DNA of 64,000 nucleotides from Nitratireductor arenosus (GTDB taxonomy: Bacteria; Pseudomonadota; Alphaproteobacteria; Rhizobiales; Rhizobiaceae): positions 310,001 through 374,000 of the forward strand of contig NZ_WPHG01000002.1 of the NCBI RefSeq assembly GCF_009742725.1. Reading direction: 5' to 3'. A program made the translations under genes and the position numbers. The notes below the pieces were generated by a model. The model made no database searches, was not told the origin of the DNA, and worked only from the letters and a program-made list of their open reading frames with translations. Positions 8,004 to 16,225 of the stretch are shown here, one piece after another. The number at the start of each line of letters is the position of its first letter. Positions within the stretch are counted from its first letter, which is position 1.

Positions 8004-8570
8004 ATGATGGCGCTGATGCTTGCCGGCAACGATAGTGAGGACGACAAACTGGTCGCGCGCGCGCGCGGCGGCGACCGGGCCGCGTTCGCGCGGCTTGTCG
8101 AGCGGCATTACGACTTCATCTACCGGGTCGCCTACCGTCGCATCGGGCGGCAGGCCGACGCCGAGGATATCGCCCAGGATGTGTGCGTGCGGCTCGGCAA
8201 GGCGATCGCGGGCTTTCGCGGCGAGGGCCGGCTTACCACCTGGCTGTACACGCTCACTCTTAACGCGGCACGCGACCATGCCCGCAAGGCATCGCGCGAG
8301 CACGTCAAGGCGGCGGCCTATGCCGTTCACGCCCTGAGCGAGGCGGCGATCGCCGACAGTTCGGACGACGCGACCGAGGCGTTGTGGGAAGCGGTGCGGC
8401 GCCTGCCGGCCAAGCAGTGCGAGGCGGTGCTTCTGGTCTACGGCGAGGGCCTGTCGCACGAGCGGGCCTCCGATGTGATGGGATGTGCGGAGGCGACCGT
8501 CTCCTGGCACATCCACGAAGCGAAAAAGCGGCTCAAGGTCCTGATGGCGGACCGGGCCGGGGAAGGCTGA
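8004..8570 (+). CDS. ECF-type RNA polymerase sigma factor
   Basis: 188 residues from ATG 8004 (a second ATG follows immediately). Sigma region 2 is clear: RLVERHYDFIYRVAYRRIGRQ, then DAEDIAQDVCVRLGKAI with the core-binding and -10 recognition helices, and GRLTTWLYTLTLNAARDHAR. Region 4 (RRLPAKQCEAVLLVYGEGLS, then ATVSWHIHEAKKRLK) is a proper -35-recognising helix-turn-helix. No anti-sigma gene is annotated nearby, but the next gene, only 2 bases downstream, is a membrane VWA protein with a short cytoplasmic tail that could serve that purpose. Alphaproteobacteria often pair an ECF sigma gene with such a VWA protein. The regulon is unknown. Confidence 0.92.
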   Translation: MMALMLAGNDSEDDKLVARARGGDRAAFARLVERHYDFIYRVAYRRIGRQADAEDIAQDVCVRLGKAIAGFRGEGRLTTWLYTLTLNAARDHARKASREHVKAAAYAVHALSEAAIADSSDDATEALWEAVRRLPAKQCEAVLLVYGEGLSHERASDVMGCAEATVSWHIHEAKKRLKVLMADRAGEG

Positions 8571-8572
8571 TC

Positions 8573-10591
8573 ATGGCCAAGGACGAACTGGACATCTTGC
8601 GCACGGCGCGCACTCCTAAACCCGACGCGGCGGCGCGCGACAGGGCGCTTTCGGCCGCTTTGACGTCGTTCGACGAAAATTTTGCGACCGCACCCCAAGG
8701 ATCGGCCGATAGGCGGCGTCAAAGCTCCGGAACACGAAAAATCTGGAGCCGCATCATGGACCGCAAATTCCTTTCCACGCCCGCCATCGCCAGCCTGCTG
8801 GTTCTGCCGGTCGCCGGCTACGCCACCTATTATCTGGTGAATGACGGTCCGTTCGCGTTGCGCCAGGACACGGCCGTCCAGGAGACGGGCGGCGGCCTGC
8901 TTGGCCTTAACGATGAAAAGGCCGGCGAGGACGATCGTTCGCTTGCCTTCGAGCCGGCGCCGGCCAGCCCGCGCGAGGAGGCCGAAATCGCGCTCGATTC
9001 GACCATGTCCGCGCCGCCGGTCGGCACGTTGCAGACGCTCGGGGGCGGGACGCGCGACCTGCGCGGCGGCGCGAACGCGCTGGCCAAGAAGCGTTATGCC
9101 GCGCCGCCGTCGCCTTCGGTGGTGGCGGCACCCGACGTCATGCCGCTTCCGGCCGAAGACCGCGACCGGCTTGAAGCCTTCGACACCAACCCGGTCAGGT
9201 CGGCGTTGGAAAATCCGGTCTCGACATTTTCGATCGATGTCGACACCGCGTCCTACGCCTTCACCCGCGCGACTTTGAAAAACGGCGCGCTGCCGCAGGC
9301 CGACACGGTGCGGGTCGAGGAGATGATCAACTATTTCAACTATGACTGGCCGGGGCCGCAGAACGCGGAAACGCCGTTCAATTCGACCATAACGGTGATG
9401 CCGACGCCCTGGAACGATCACACCAAGCTGATGCATGTGGCGATCAAGGGCTACGACGTGGCGCCGGCGGCGGAGCCGAAATCGAACCTGGTGTTCCTGA
9501 TCGACACCTCGGGCTCGATGAACGCGCCCGACAAGCTGCCGCTTTTGAAGTCGGCCTTCCGGCTTCTGGTCGAGCGCATGGATGGCGACGACACGATCTC
9601 GATCGTGACCTATGCCGGCAGCGCGGGAACCGTACTGGAACCGACCAGGGGATCGGAGAAGGCCAAGATACTGGGTGCGCTCGACCGGCTCGGCGCCGGC
9701 GGCTCGACCGCCGGCGAGGCGGGACTGCGCGAGGCCTACCGGCTGGCCCAGGAGAGCTTTGTCGAGGGTGGCGTCAATCGGGTGATGCTGGCGACCGACG
9801 GCGATTTCAATGTCGGCCAGAGCTCGGACGAGGATCTCAAGCGGCTGATTGAGGCCAAGCGCCGGTCGGGCGTGTTCCTGTCGGTGTTCGGTTTCGGCCG
9901 CGGCAATTACAACGACCAGATGATGCAGACCATCGCCCAGAACGGCAACGGCACCGCCGCCTATATCGACACGCTGGCGGAGGCGGAAAAGACGCTGGTG
10001 CAGGAGGCGAGCTCGACGCTGTTTTCGATCGCCAAGGACGTCAAGATCCAGGTCGAGTTCAATCCCGACGCGGTCGCCGAATACCGGTTGATCGGCTACG
10101 AGACCCGGGCGCTGAAGCGCGAGGATTTCAACAATGACCGGGTCGACGCCGGCGATATCGGCTCCGGCCACGCCGTGACCGCGATCTACGAGATCACCCC
10201 GAAGGGCAGCCCGGCGCAGATGATCGACGATCTGCGTTATGGCGAGGCCAAGGTCGACAACGATGCCGGCATCGCCAATGCGGACGAATATGCCTTCGTC
10301 AAGATCCGCTACAAGCTGCCGGACGAGGATGTGTCCAAGCTGATCGAGACGCCGGTGACGGCGGCCAACGAGATCGACCGGCTCGGCGCGGCTACCGACG
10401 ACCAGCGCTTTTCGGTCGCCGTTGCCGCCTTCGGCCAGAAACTGCGCGATGCGGACCAGACCGCCGATTTCGGCTACGACCGCATCCTTGAAATCGCCAC
10501 CGCCGCGCGCGGCGCCGACCCGTTCGGCTACCGCGCGGAGTTCCTCCAGCTCGTGCGCCTGGCCTCGGCGCTCGATGCCTCCAAGCGGTGA
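8573..10591 (+). CDS. membrane-anchored von Willebrand factor A (YfbK-type) protein
   Basis: 672 residues from ATG 8573, 2 bases after the sigma gene stop. The first 60 residues are polar and cytoplasmic, and one transmembrane segment follows (STPAIASLLVLPVAGYATYY). Then comes a proline/alanine-rich linker and the conserved NPVSTFSIDVDTASYAF block. The VWA domain starts near residue 300 with the metal-binding MIDAS motif FLIDTSGSMN, and the companion Thr and Asp fall in ATDGDFNVGQ. The last 180 residues are the DUF3520-type C-terminal domain. Membrane topology should place the VWA part in the periplasm. It is co-transcribed with the ECF sigma factor, so an envelope-sensing or sigma-restraining role is possible, though not shown by sequence. 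A strong terminator follows at 10667. Confidence 0.88.
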   Translation: MAKDELDILRTARTPKPDAAARDRALSAALTSFDENFATAPQGSADRRRQSSGTRKIWSRIMDRKFLSTPAIASLLVLPVAGYATYYLVNDGPFALRQDTAVQETGGGLLGLNDEKAGEDDRSLAFEPAPASPREEAEIALDSTMSAPPVGTLQTLGGGTRDLRGGANALAKKRYAAPPSPSVVAAPDVMPLPAEDRDRLEAFDTNPVRSALENPVSTFSIDVDTASYAFTRATLKNGALPQADTVRVEEMINYFNYDWPGPQNAETPFNSTITVMPTPWNDHTKLMHVAIKGYDVAPAAEPKSNLVFLIDTSGSMNAPDKLPLLKSAFRLLVERMDGDDTISIVTYAGSAGTVLEPTRGSEKAKILGALDRLGAGGSTAGEAGLREAYRLAQESFVEGGVNRVMLATDGDFNVGQSSDEDLKRLIEAKRRSGVFLSVFGFGRGNYNDQMMQTIAQNGNGTAAYIDTLAEAEKTLVQEASSTLFSIAKDVKIQVEFNPDAVAEYRLIGYETRALKREDFNNDRVDAGDIGSGHAVTAIYEITPKGSPAQMIDDLRYGEAKVDNDAGIANADEYAFVKIRYKLPDEDVSKLIETPVTAANEIDRLGAATDDQRFSVAVAAFGQKLRDADQTADFGYDRILEIATAARGADPFGYRAEFLQLVRLASALDASKR

Positions 10592-10666
10592 GGGCGATCG
10601 GGACGCCGTTTGCATGCTGCAATGGCTTGGGGCAGCAACCCGGCGTTCCTTTGGGCGGGTGAGGCA

Positions 10667-10700
10667 GGCCGGCGGGATTTTACTCCCGCCGGCCTTTTTC
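10667..10700 (+). terminator. Rho-independent terminator after the sigma/VWA operon
   Basis: A perfect 10-base stem GGCCGGCGGG / CCCGCCGGCC closes an 8-base loop and is followed by TTTTTC. It sits 75 bases after the VWA stop codon and 40 bases before the end of the convergent bmt gene. This is one of the cleanest terminators in the window. Confidence 0.9.
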
Positions 10701-10739
10701 GCTGGCAAGAGGGTCGGCTTGAGCGCGCAGAACGGCGTA

Positions 10740-11759
10740 TCAGCCGCGGGCGCGGCGGCGTTCCCTGCGCCCCTCGGTGCTGCCGGCCTGCCCGCTCTGG
10801 TCGGCGGTCTTGTTGCGCAACGGGCCGATGCGCGCCACCACCTCATCCACGCTCGGGCGTTCGGCGCGCTGATGCGCGTCCAGCGCGCGACGCATGGCGG
10901 CCAGGTGCTCGAAGGACGTCCCGCAGCAGCCGCCGATGATCTTTGCGCCACCGTCGACGGCGAGCCGCACATAATCGGCCATCAGCTCCGGCGTGCCGGA
11001 ATAATGGATTTCAGAGCCGCGGAATTCGGGGATGCCGCAATTGCCCTTGACGATCACGGTCGCGGCCGGATCGGCTTCGGTGATGTCGAACAGCGAGGCC
11101 ATGATGTCGGAGGCGCCGACGCCGCAATTGGCGCCGACCCCGAGCGGGGCTTCGGCGAGGCCCGAGGCGACGCCGTGAATGTCGCAGGGCGCAAGCCCCA
11201 TCATGGTGCGGCCGGCGGTGTCGAAGGAGGCGGTGAAACTGTAGGGCAGGCCGACGCGGATCGCCGCCTCGGCGGCGGCGCGGATTTCGTCGGGGGAGGA
11301 CATGGTCTCGATCCAGGCGATCTCGGCGCCGCCCGCCTTCAGCCCCTCGATCTGCTCGGCGAAAGCCTCCACCGCCTCCTCATAGGTCATCGCGCCAAGT
11401 GGCTGCAGCAGTTCGCCGGTCGGCCCGACCGAGCCGGCCACGATCACCCGCCGCTCGGCACTGTCGGCGACGGCGCGGGCGATCTCGGCCGCGCGCCGGT
11501 TCAACTCGAAGACGCGGTCCTCGGCCTGGTGCAATTTCAGCCGATGGCGGGTGCCGCCGAAGGAGTTGGTCAGGATGATGTCGGAACCGGCCTCGACGAA
11601 ACCCCGGTGCAGGGCGGTGATCTTGTCGGGCTCGGTTTCGTTCCATAGCTCCGGCGCCTCGCCCGACAGAAGCCCCATGGCGAACAGGTTGGTGCCGGTG
11701 GCGCCGTCGGCGAGAAGCACGCCCTTTTCGGCGAGAAGGGCCTCGATCGGGTTGAGCAT
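10740..11759 (-). CDS. bmt: betaine--homocysteine / homocysteine S-methyltransferase
   Basis: 339 residues from ATG 11759. It is a zinc-dependent methyltransferase barrel: LLADGATGTNLFAMGL at the start, ETEPDKITALHRGFVEAGSD, ILTNSFGGTRHRLKLH and the zinc ligands, one Cys in GANCGVGA and the pair in GGCCGTSFEHLAAM. Homologues in rhizobia (called bmt) use glycine betaine as methyl donor to make methionine and dimethylglycine. The fold is shared with the MetH homocysteine domain, but no B12 or folate domains follow. The neighbouring MttB, corrinoid and dimethylglycine dehydrogenase genes support a betaine context. The region just upstream holds a strong palindrome (11793-11816). The extreme C-terminus is basic and unconserved. 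Confidence 0.8.
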   Translation of the reverse strand: MLNPIEALLAEKGVLLADGATGTNLFAMGLLSGEAPELWNETEPDKITALHRGFVEAGSDIILTNSFGGTRHRLKLHQAEDRVFELNRRAAEIARAVADSAERRVIVAGSVGPTGELLQPLGAMTYEEAVEAFAEQIEGLKAGGAEIAWIETMSSPDEIRAAAEAAIRVGLPYSFTASFDTAGRTMMGLAPCDIHGVASGLAEAPLGVGANCGVGASDIMASLFDITEADPAATVIVKGNCGIPEFRGSEIHYSGTPELMADYVRLAVDGGAKIIGGCCGTSFEHLAAMRRALDAHQRAERPSVDEVVARIGPLRNKTADQSGQAGSTEGRRERRRARG

Positions 11760-11792
11760 CGGTCGACTTTCGGGATGAAGGAACCTATATAA

Positions 11793-11816
11793 CGATATAA
11801 AGAATTCCTTATATCG
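11793..11816. promoter_or_regulatory. bmt: 24-base near-perfect palindrome before bmt
   Basis: Arms CGATATAA and TTATATCG flank a core containing GAATTC, so 11 of the 12 mirrored pairs match. It lies 34 bases before the bmt start and overlaps the stop codon of the XRE gene upstream. Position, length and AT-rich symmetry are those of an operator. Methionine-cycle regulators of the SahR (ArsR) type in Proteobacteria bind AT-rich palindromes, but I recall that motif only loosely and cannot claim a match. Confidence 0.7.
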
Positions 11817-12669
11817 CGTCAATCGGGCCGGATCGCGGGCCAGCCAGCGCGGCCGCGTAGGCGGCGGCCTCGTGCGGGTTGATGATTGCGGCGCGGATCA
11901 GATTGTCGAAATGGCGTGTCAGCGTCTGGATCGCGGAGGTGGCGTTCAGGACCAGGTACATGTCGCCGGCGAAGATCGCGGCCCGGTAGGGACCGAAGAT
12001 GGTATAGGGGATCGAATAACGCGCCAGCCCGTCATATAAAAACAGCCGGAAGGCGGGATAAAGCTCGTCGAGCAGGCGCGCCATGTGTTCGAGCTGGGCG
12101 CGACGCAGGCGCTCGGGAAATTCGTTCCACACGCCCATGCCGGCGGCGAAGATGTCGAGCATGTGGCGCGGCATGCACACTTCCATGTCGGTCTCCGGCC
12201 GGCGTGTGTAATCGATCCGGTACTGGGTCTCGTCATACTGGCTTTCGCGACTGCGGCTGGTGATGTTGGCCTCGTATTCGATCAGTGCGTCGGTGCGCAA
12301 AAGGTCGGGCAGGCCGGCCGGCACGTAACGGATCTTCGTGCCCGCCGCCTCGGCGTGCCATTTCGCCAGCAGCGTGCGGTCGAAGGCGCCGCCGCCTTCC
12401 TCGATCTCGAAAGTCTCGCGGATTTCGCCGGTCAGGCCCTCGTCCTGGCTGAGTCCCAATAGCCAATCGAGCGATACGCGATGGCGTTCGGCGATGTTCA
12501 TCAGCGTCTCGGCGCGCGGCAGCCGGGTCGTGGCCCCGGAGAGAAGCTGCGACAGCGCCGAGCGATCGATGCCGATACCGGCGGCAAAGGCCGACTGGTT
12601 GGCGCCGGAGCGCTGCACCAGCGCTTTCAGCCGCTCGCGGAACTGTCCGGAAAGATCGCGCTTGTCCAT
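11809..12669 (-). CDS. XRE-family transcriptional regulator with a large C-terminal domain
   Basis: 286 residues from ATG 12669, preceded by GAGGGAAA. Residues 5-65 are a helix-turn-helix of the Cro/XRE type (FRERLKALVQRSGANQSAFA, then GIDRSALSQLLSG). The remaining 220 residues look like a sensing domain (KWHAEAAGTKIRYVPAGLPD, MPRHMLDIFAAGMG, RLFLYDGLARYSIPYTIFGP), known to me only as the partner of such HTH domains near choline/betaine-type genes; the ligand is unknown. It is divergent from the desaturase gene, with a perfect inverted repeat between them, and is directly upstream of bmt (49 bases), so it may regulate both sides. Confidence 0.85.
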   Translation of the reverse strand: MDKRDLSGQFRERLKALVQRSGANQSAFAAGIGIDRSALSQLLSGATTRLPRAETLMNIAERHRVSLDWLLGLSQDEGLTGEIRETFEIEEGGGAFDRTLLAKWHAEAAGTKIRYVPAGLPDLLRTDALIEYEANITSRSRESQYDETQYRIDYTRRPETDMEVCMPRHMLDIFAAGMGVWNEFPERLRRAQLEHMARLLDELYPAFRLFLYDGLARYSIPYTIFGPYRAAIFAGDMYLVLNATSAIQTLTRHFDNLIRAAIINPHEAAAYAAALAGPRSGPIDAI

Positions 12670-12710
12670 GGCCGTTTCCCTCGTGCCCGTCGACGCCTCA
12701 TCCACTCTCT

Positions 12711-12728
12711 TGTTTACATTAGTAAACA
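12711..12728. promoter_or_regulatory. inverted repeat between the XRE regulator and the desaturase
   Basis: TGTTTAC-ATTA-GTAAACA is a perfect 7-base inverted repeat 41 bases before the XRE start and about 120 bases before the desaturase start. GTTTAC-N4-GTAAAC symmetry is typical of XRE-type operators, so autoregulation by the adjacent regulator is the simplest reading. Confidence 0.65.
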
Positions 12729-12851
12729 CAAGGTAGGCAAGGTTCGCAAAATAAACATTTCGTGCGCGTTCTCGCATTGTCGGAAACGATTGCTACTGAC
12801 ATTTTCCTGTCAGGAACCGGGGCGTTCCGCATGAAAGGCAATTGACAAGGA

Positions 12852-13862
12852 ATGGACAGGCAACGTGCTCGTGGTGGCTTCGGCGCCATCGAATGGCCGA
12901 CTATGGCCCTCATCATCATCTGCCACGCTGCGTGGTTGGGCACCGGCATATTCATCTGGCCGGACTGGCCGATGACCGCGATCGCCATACTCGGGGTCGT
13001 GCTGGCGCTGCAGGCGTCGCTGATGCACGAGGTCTGCCACGGCCATCCCACCCGCAACGCGCGCGTCAACGAGGCGCTGGTCTTCCTGCCGCTCGGGCTG
13101 GTGTGGCCCTATCGGCGCTTTCGGTCGATCCATCTGCGCCACCATGCCGACGAGCGGCTGACCGATCCTTTCGACGACCCCGAAAGCTATTACCGGGCCT
13201 TGTGGCGCTATGAGGCGATGCCGGCGGCGATGAAGCTCATCCTGCGGATCAACAACACCATGGTCGGGCGCGTGCTGCTCAATCCCTGGCTCGGCAGTCT
13301 CGGCTTTTTCATCACCGAAGCCGGGCTGATGCTGCGCGGGGCCCGCGCGGTGCGTCGAGCCTGGCTGTTGCATGCGGCGGGGCTGGTGATCGTGGCGCCG
13401 GTGATCGTGTTCGTTTTCGAGATGCCGCTCTGGCTTTACATCGTCGGTCCGGTGTGGATCGGCCAGGCGCTGATTTCGGTCAGAACCTATGCGGAGCACC
13501 AATGGTCGGAGCGGCCCGACGGGCGCACCATCATCGTCGAGCGCTCGCCGCTGGCGCTGCTTTTTCTCAACAACAATCTGCACCTCGTCCACCACACGCT
13601 GCCGCAGGCGCCGTGGTACCGGCTGCCGCGCCTGTTTGCCGAACGGCGCCGAGAATGGATCGCCCGCAACGAGGGCTATGTGTTCGCCAATTATTTCGCA
13701 CTGTTCCGCAGCTTCGCCTTCCGAGCGAAGGAGCCGGTCGCCCACCCGGTGCTGCGCCGGGCGCCCGAGCCGGGTCGCGCCTTTCGGCCGCGTCAGCGCA
13801 GTCGCGGTGTCGGCGGTATCGCCGGAACATCGCTGGTCCCGGCCAGGCCGCCGAAGGAATGA
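12852..13862 (+). CDS. membrane fatty acid desaturase-like di-iron protein
   Basis: 336 residues from ATG 12852 (AAGG just upstream). It has all three histidine boxes of membrane di-iron desaturases/hydroxylases: HEVCHGH near residue 57, HLRHH near residue 96 and HLVHH near residue 242, with hydrophobic segments before, between and after them (TMALIIICHAAWLGTGIFIW; LLHAAGLVIVAPVIVFVF). Family members act on lipids, but close relatives also act on small polar molecules (for example the rhizobitoxine desaturase), so a lipid substrate should not be assumed. The gene opens a unit with a PhnD-like protein and faces an XRE regulator, in a neighbourhood of betaine-type genes. The last 40 residues are disordered. 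Confidence 0.85.
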   Translation: MDRQRARGGFGAIEWPTMALIIICHAAWLGTGIFIWPDWPMTAIAILGVVLALQASLMHEVCHGHPTRNARVNEALVFLPLGLVWPYRRFRSIHLRHHADERLTDPFDDPESYYRALWRYEAMPAAMKLILRINNTMVGRVLLNPWLGSLGFFITEAGLMLRGARAVRRAWLLHAAGLVIVAPVIVFVFEMPLWLYIVGPVWIGQALISVRTYAEHQWSERPDGRTIIVERSPLALLFLNNNLHLVHHTLPQAPWYRLPRLFAERRREWIARNEGYVFANYFALFRSFAFRAKEPVAHPVLRRAPEPGRAFRPRQRSRGVGGIAGTSLVPARPPKE

Positions 13863-13908
13863 GTCTTTTCCAAGTCTTGCGCGCCGACCTTCGCCTTGCG
13901 CATAAGGG

Positions 13909-14745
13909 ATGATGAGCGCCTTTATCGCCGCCTTGCCGATGTATGATTGGCCCGAGGTCCGCTCCGAGACCGACGCCCAATGGGCGGCGCTGGCCGGGCG
14001 GCTGCACGCGGCCGGCGTGGACGCGCCGGCGCAACTCGTGCGGCGCAACGCCGACATGCCGGCGGTGCCGGGCGGCATCCGCGACGCCGCCGGGGCGCTG
14101 ATCGCGCCCGATCCGGCCACCCTGTCGCCGGACGGGCTCGATTTCGCCACGCTGTGGCGCCATCCGCGCCTGCTCCTTGCCCAGACCTGCTGGGGGCCGA
14201 TGGAGGCGACAGGGCTCGCCGCCCATGTCGGCGTCGTCGGCCAGCCGGACTATTCCCCTTTCGAGGGCGGGGCGGGGCCGTTCTATTCGAGCGCCGTGCT
14301 GATGCGGCGCGGCGAGGCCGCTCCCGTCGCCGCGCCGGGCGACGGCCGGGCCGTGCTGCCGCTTGAGCGGCTGCGGGGCCGGCGGCTGGCCTTCAACGAA
14401 ACCGCGTCGATGTCCGGCCTGATCGCGCTTGCCCGCGACCTTGCCGCCGCCGGCGAACGCCTTTACATCTTTGGCGACCGCATCGAGACCGGCGGCCACC
14501 GCGCCTCGATCGAGGCCGTCGCGGCGGGCCGGGCGGATATCTGCGCCGTCGACTGCCGGAGCTGGCATTTGGCGAAGCGGTTCGAGCCGGCCGCCGCCGG
14601 CCTCGTCCCGGTCGGCTGGACCGGTCGGCGCCCGGGCCTGCCCTACATTTCGGCGGCCGCGCTGGCGCCCTTGCACGCGCGCATAGCCGGCGCGATCGCC
14701 GCCGGCGGGCCGGATCAGCCGTTCAGCCGCGCGTCGAGCGGGTAG
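13909..14745 (+). CDS. PhnD-like phosphate/phosphonate substrate-binding-fold protein without signal peptide
   Basis: 278 residues from ATG 13909 (a second ATG follows at once). It has the type 2 periplasmic binding fold of the PhnD group: LLAQTCWGPMEA, GPFYSSAVLMRR, RLAFNETASMSGLIAL, GGHRASIEAVAAGRADICAV, then LPYISAAALAPLHARI. Unlike a transport protein it starts directly with the fold (AALPMYDWPEV), with no signal peptide, and no permease or ATPase gene is near. Its job may be cytoplasmic ligand sensing or enzyme assistance. It follows the desaturase by 46 bases. Its last 31 bases overlap the end of the convergent M24 gene. Confidence 0.75.
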   Translation: MMSAFIAALPMYDWPEVRSETDAQWAALAGRLHAAGVDAPAQLVRRNADMPAVPGGIRDAAGALIAPDPATLSPDGLDFATLWRHPRLLLAQTCWGPMEATGLAAHVGVVGQPDYSPFEGGAGPFYSSAVLMRRGEAAPVAAPGDGRAVLPLERLRGRRLAFNETASMSGLIALARDLAAAGERLYIFGDRIETGGHRASIEAVAAGRADICAVDCRSWHLAKRFEPAAAGLVPVGWTGRRPGLPYISAAALAPLHARIAGAIAAGGPDQPFSRASSG

Positions 14746-16094
14746 GCGGAGAGTTTTTCGAACCCGGCCTCGGTGATCAGCACCTGCTCTTCCAGCTTCA
14801 CGCCCTCGTGGCCGCCGAGCCGGCCGGTATAGCTTTCAACGCACAACACCATGCCCGGCACCAATGTCTCGTCGGCGGGAATGTCGGGCTCGACGTCGTC
14901 GCGATAGGGAATGGTCGGGTATTCGTCGCACAGTCCGACGCCGTGATAGAGGCAGCCATAGCGGTTGGGCAGGCAGTCGGCCGGCAAGGATTTCGCCGTC
15001 TCCCACAAGTCGCGGAACGACAGGCCGGGACGCAGCAATTCCATATTGTAGGCGACCTGGTCGGCGGCGATCCGGTAGAGCGCGCGCTGCTCGTCGGTGG
15101 GGGCGCCGTCGCCGGCGAGCCAGGTGCGCGACAGGTCGGCGCAAAAACCGTACGGGCCGATCAGGTCGGTGTCGAAGGCAACGAGATCGCCCGCCTCGAT
15201 CGGACGCGCGGAGGATTCCTGGAACCAGGGATTGGTGCGCGGGCCCGAGGCCAGCAGCCGGGTCTCGATCCATTCGCCGCCGCGCACGATGTTGCCGTGG
15301 TGGAGCAGCGCCCACAGATCGTTCTCGCTCATGCCGGGTCGCAGGCCGGCCTCCATCTCGGCCATGGCGCGCTCGCAGGCCACGACCGCGCGGCGCATGC
15401 ACACGATCTCGTCGGCGGACTTGACCGCGCGGGCGCGCTCGATCACCTGCTGGCCGTCATGCACCTTGATGCCGCGCGCGATCAGTGCTGCATGGGCGCC
15501 GGGCTGCAGGCAGTCGATGGCGATGCGGCGATTGGTGCCGCAGGTCTCGGCGACGAGGGCGGCGACCTCGTCGGCCCAGCGCCCGATCCGCTCCTCGATC
15601 AAATCGCCGCCATACATGAAGATCGTCGACAGGCAGGGCCGGACCTCGTCGACCACGCCGGCATGGTCCGACAGATGTTCGCTGTGGTGATAATCGTAGA
15701 GGATCACCGGACCGTCGGTCGCCACGAAGCAGAAGCGGGTGGCGTTGTGCGTCACCCAAAGCTGCATATTGGTGGAATCGGTGGCGTAGCGGATGTTGAC
15801 GGGATCGTAGACGAGCAGTCCGGCATAGTCGCGGCGCGCGAGCTCGGCGCGGATGCGCTCGAGCCGGTAGGTGCGCATGGCCGCCAGGTCGGGTGCCGGA
15901 ATGCCGGCGGCCGCCCATTCGCCCTCGGCGAGCGCGCCGTAGCCGAGCACGTGCTGGTTGAGGGCGGCGGCCTTGTCGCGGGCGGCGCGCAACAGCGCCG
16001 CATCGGGCTGGCCGGCGATCGCCGCATCGTCCGGCGAAAACGGCATGATCTTGCGATGACGGCCGAAAAGGCCTTTGGCATCAGAAGTTTCCAT
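14715..16094 (-). CDS. M24 family metallopeptidase (Xaa-Pro aminopeptidase / creatinase / DMSP-lyase-like)
   Basis: 459 residues from ATG 16094 with AGGAGG upstream. A creatinase-type N-terminal domain (YRLERIRAELARRDYAGLLV) is followed by the pita-bread fold. The five metal ligands are all present: FDTDL and FCADLSRTW (Asp, Asp), LYHGVGLCDEYP (His), CVESYTG (Glu) and VKLEEQVLI (Glu). M24 members include proline peptidases, creatinase and metal-dependent DMSP lyase; all five ligands intact argues against a creatinase, which lacks them. A role on an N-methylated or sulfonium substrate would fit the gene set. It ends convergent with, and overlapping, the PhnD-like gene. Confidence 0.82.
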   Translation of the reverse strand: METSDAKGLFGRHRKIMPFSPDDAAIAGQPDAALLRAARDKAAALNQHVLGYGALAEGEWAAAGIPAPDLAAMRTYRLERIRAELARRDYAGLLVYDPVNIRYATDSTNMQLWVTHNATRFCFVATDGPVILYDYHHSEHLSDHAGVVDEVRPCLSTIFMYGGDLIEERIGRWADEVAALVAETCGTNRRIAIDCLQPGAHAALIARGIKVHDGQQVIERARAVKSADEIVCMRRAVVACERAMAEMEAGLRPGMSENDLWALLHHGNIVRGGEWIETRLLASGPRTNPWFQESSARPIEAGDLVAFDTDLIGPYGFCADLSRTWLAGDGAPTDEQRALYRIAADQVAYNMELLRPGLSFRDLWETAKSLPADCLPNRYGCLYHGVGLCDEYPTIPYRDDVEPDIPADETLVPGMVLCVESYTGRLGGHEGVKLEEQVLITEAGFEKLSAYPLDARLNG

Positions 16095-16225
16095 GTCTCC
16101 TCCTGACAAGGAGACTGGCGGCACTTTCGGCGCCCGGCAATGCGCAAAGCCGACATGAACTGCCCGGATTCGGACCTTCGCGCGCCGGCGTGCGATCGCG
16201 CGGACGTCTGCCGCGTGCCGCCGCT

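Noticed and set aside
8438-10972. An 844-codon minus-strand frame
   Set aside because: It is the shadow of the sigma/VWA operon; no recognisable domain and no ribosome-binding site.
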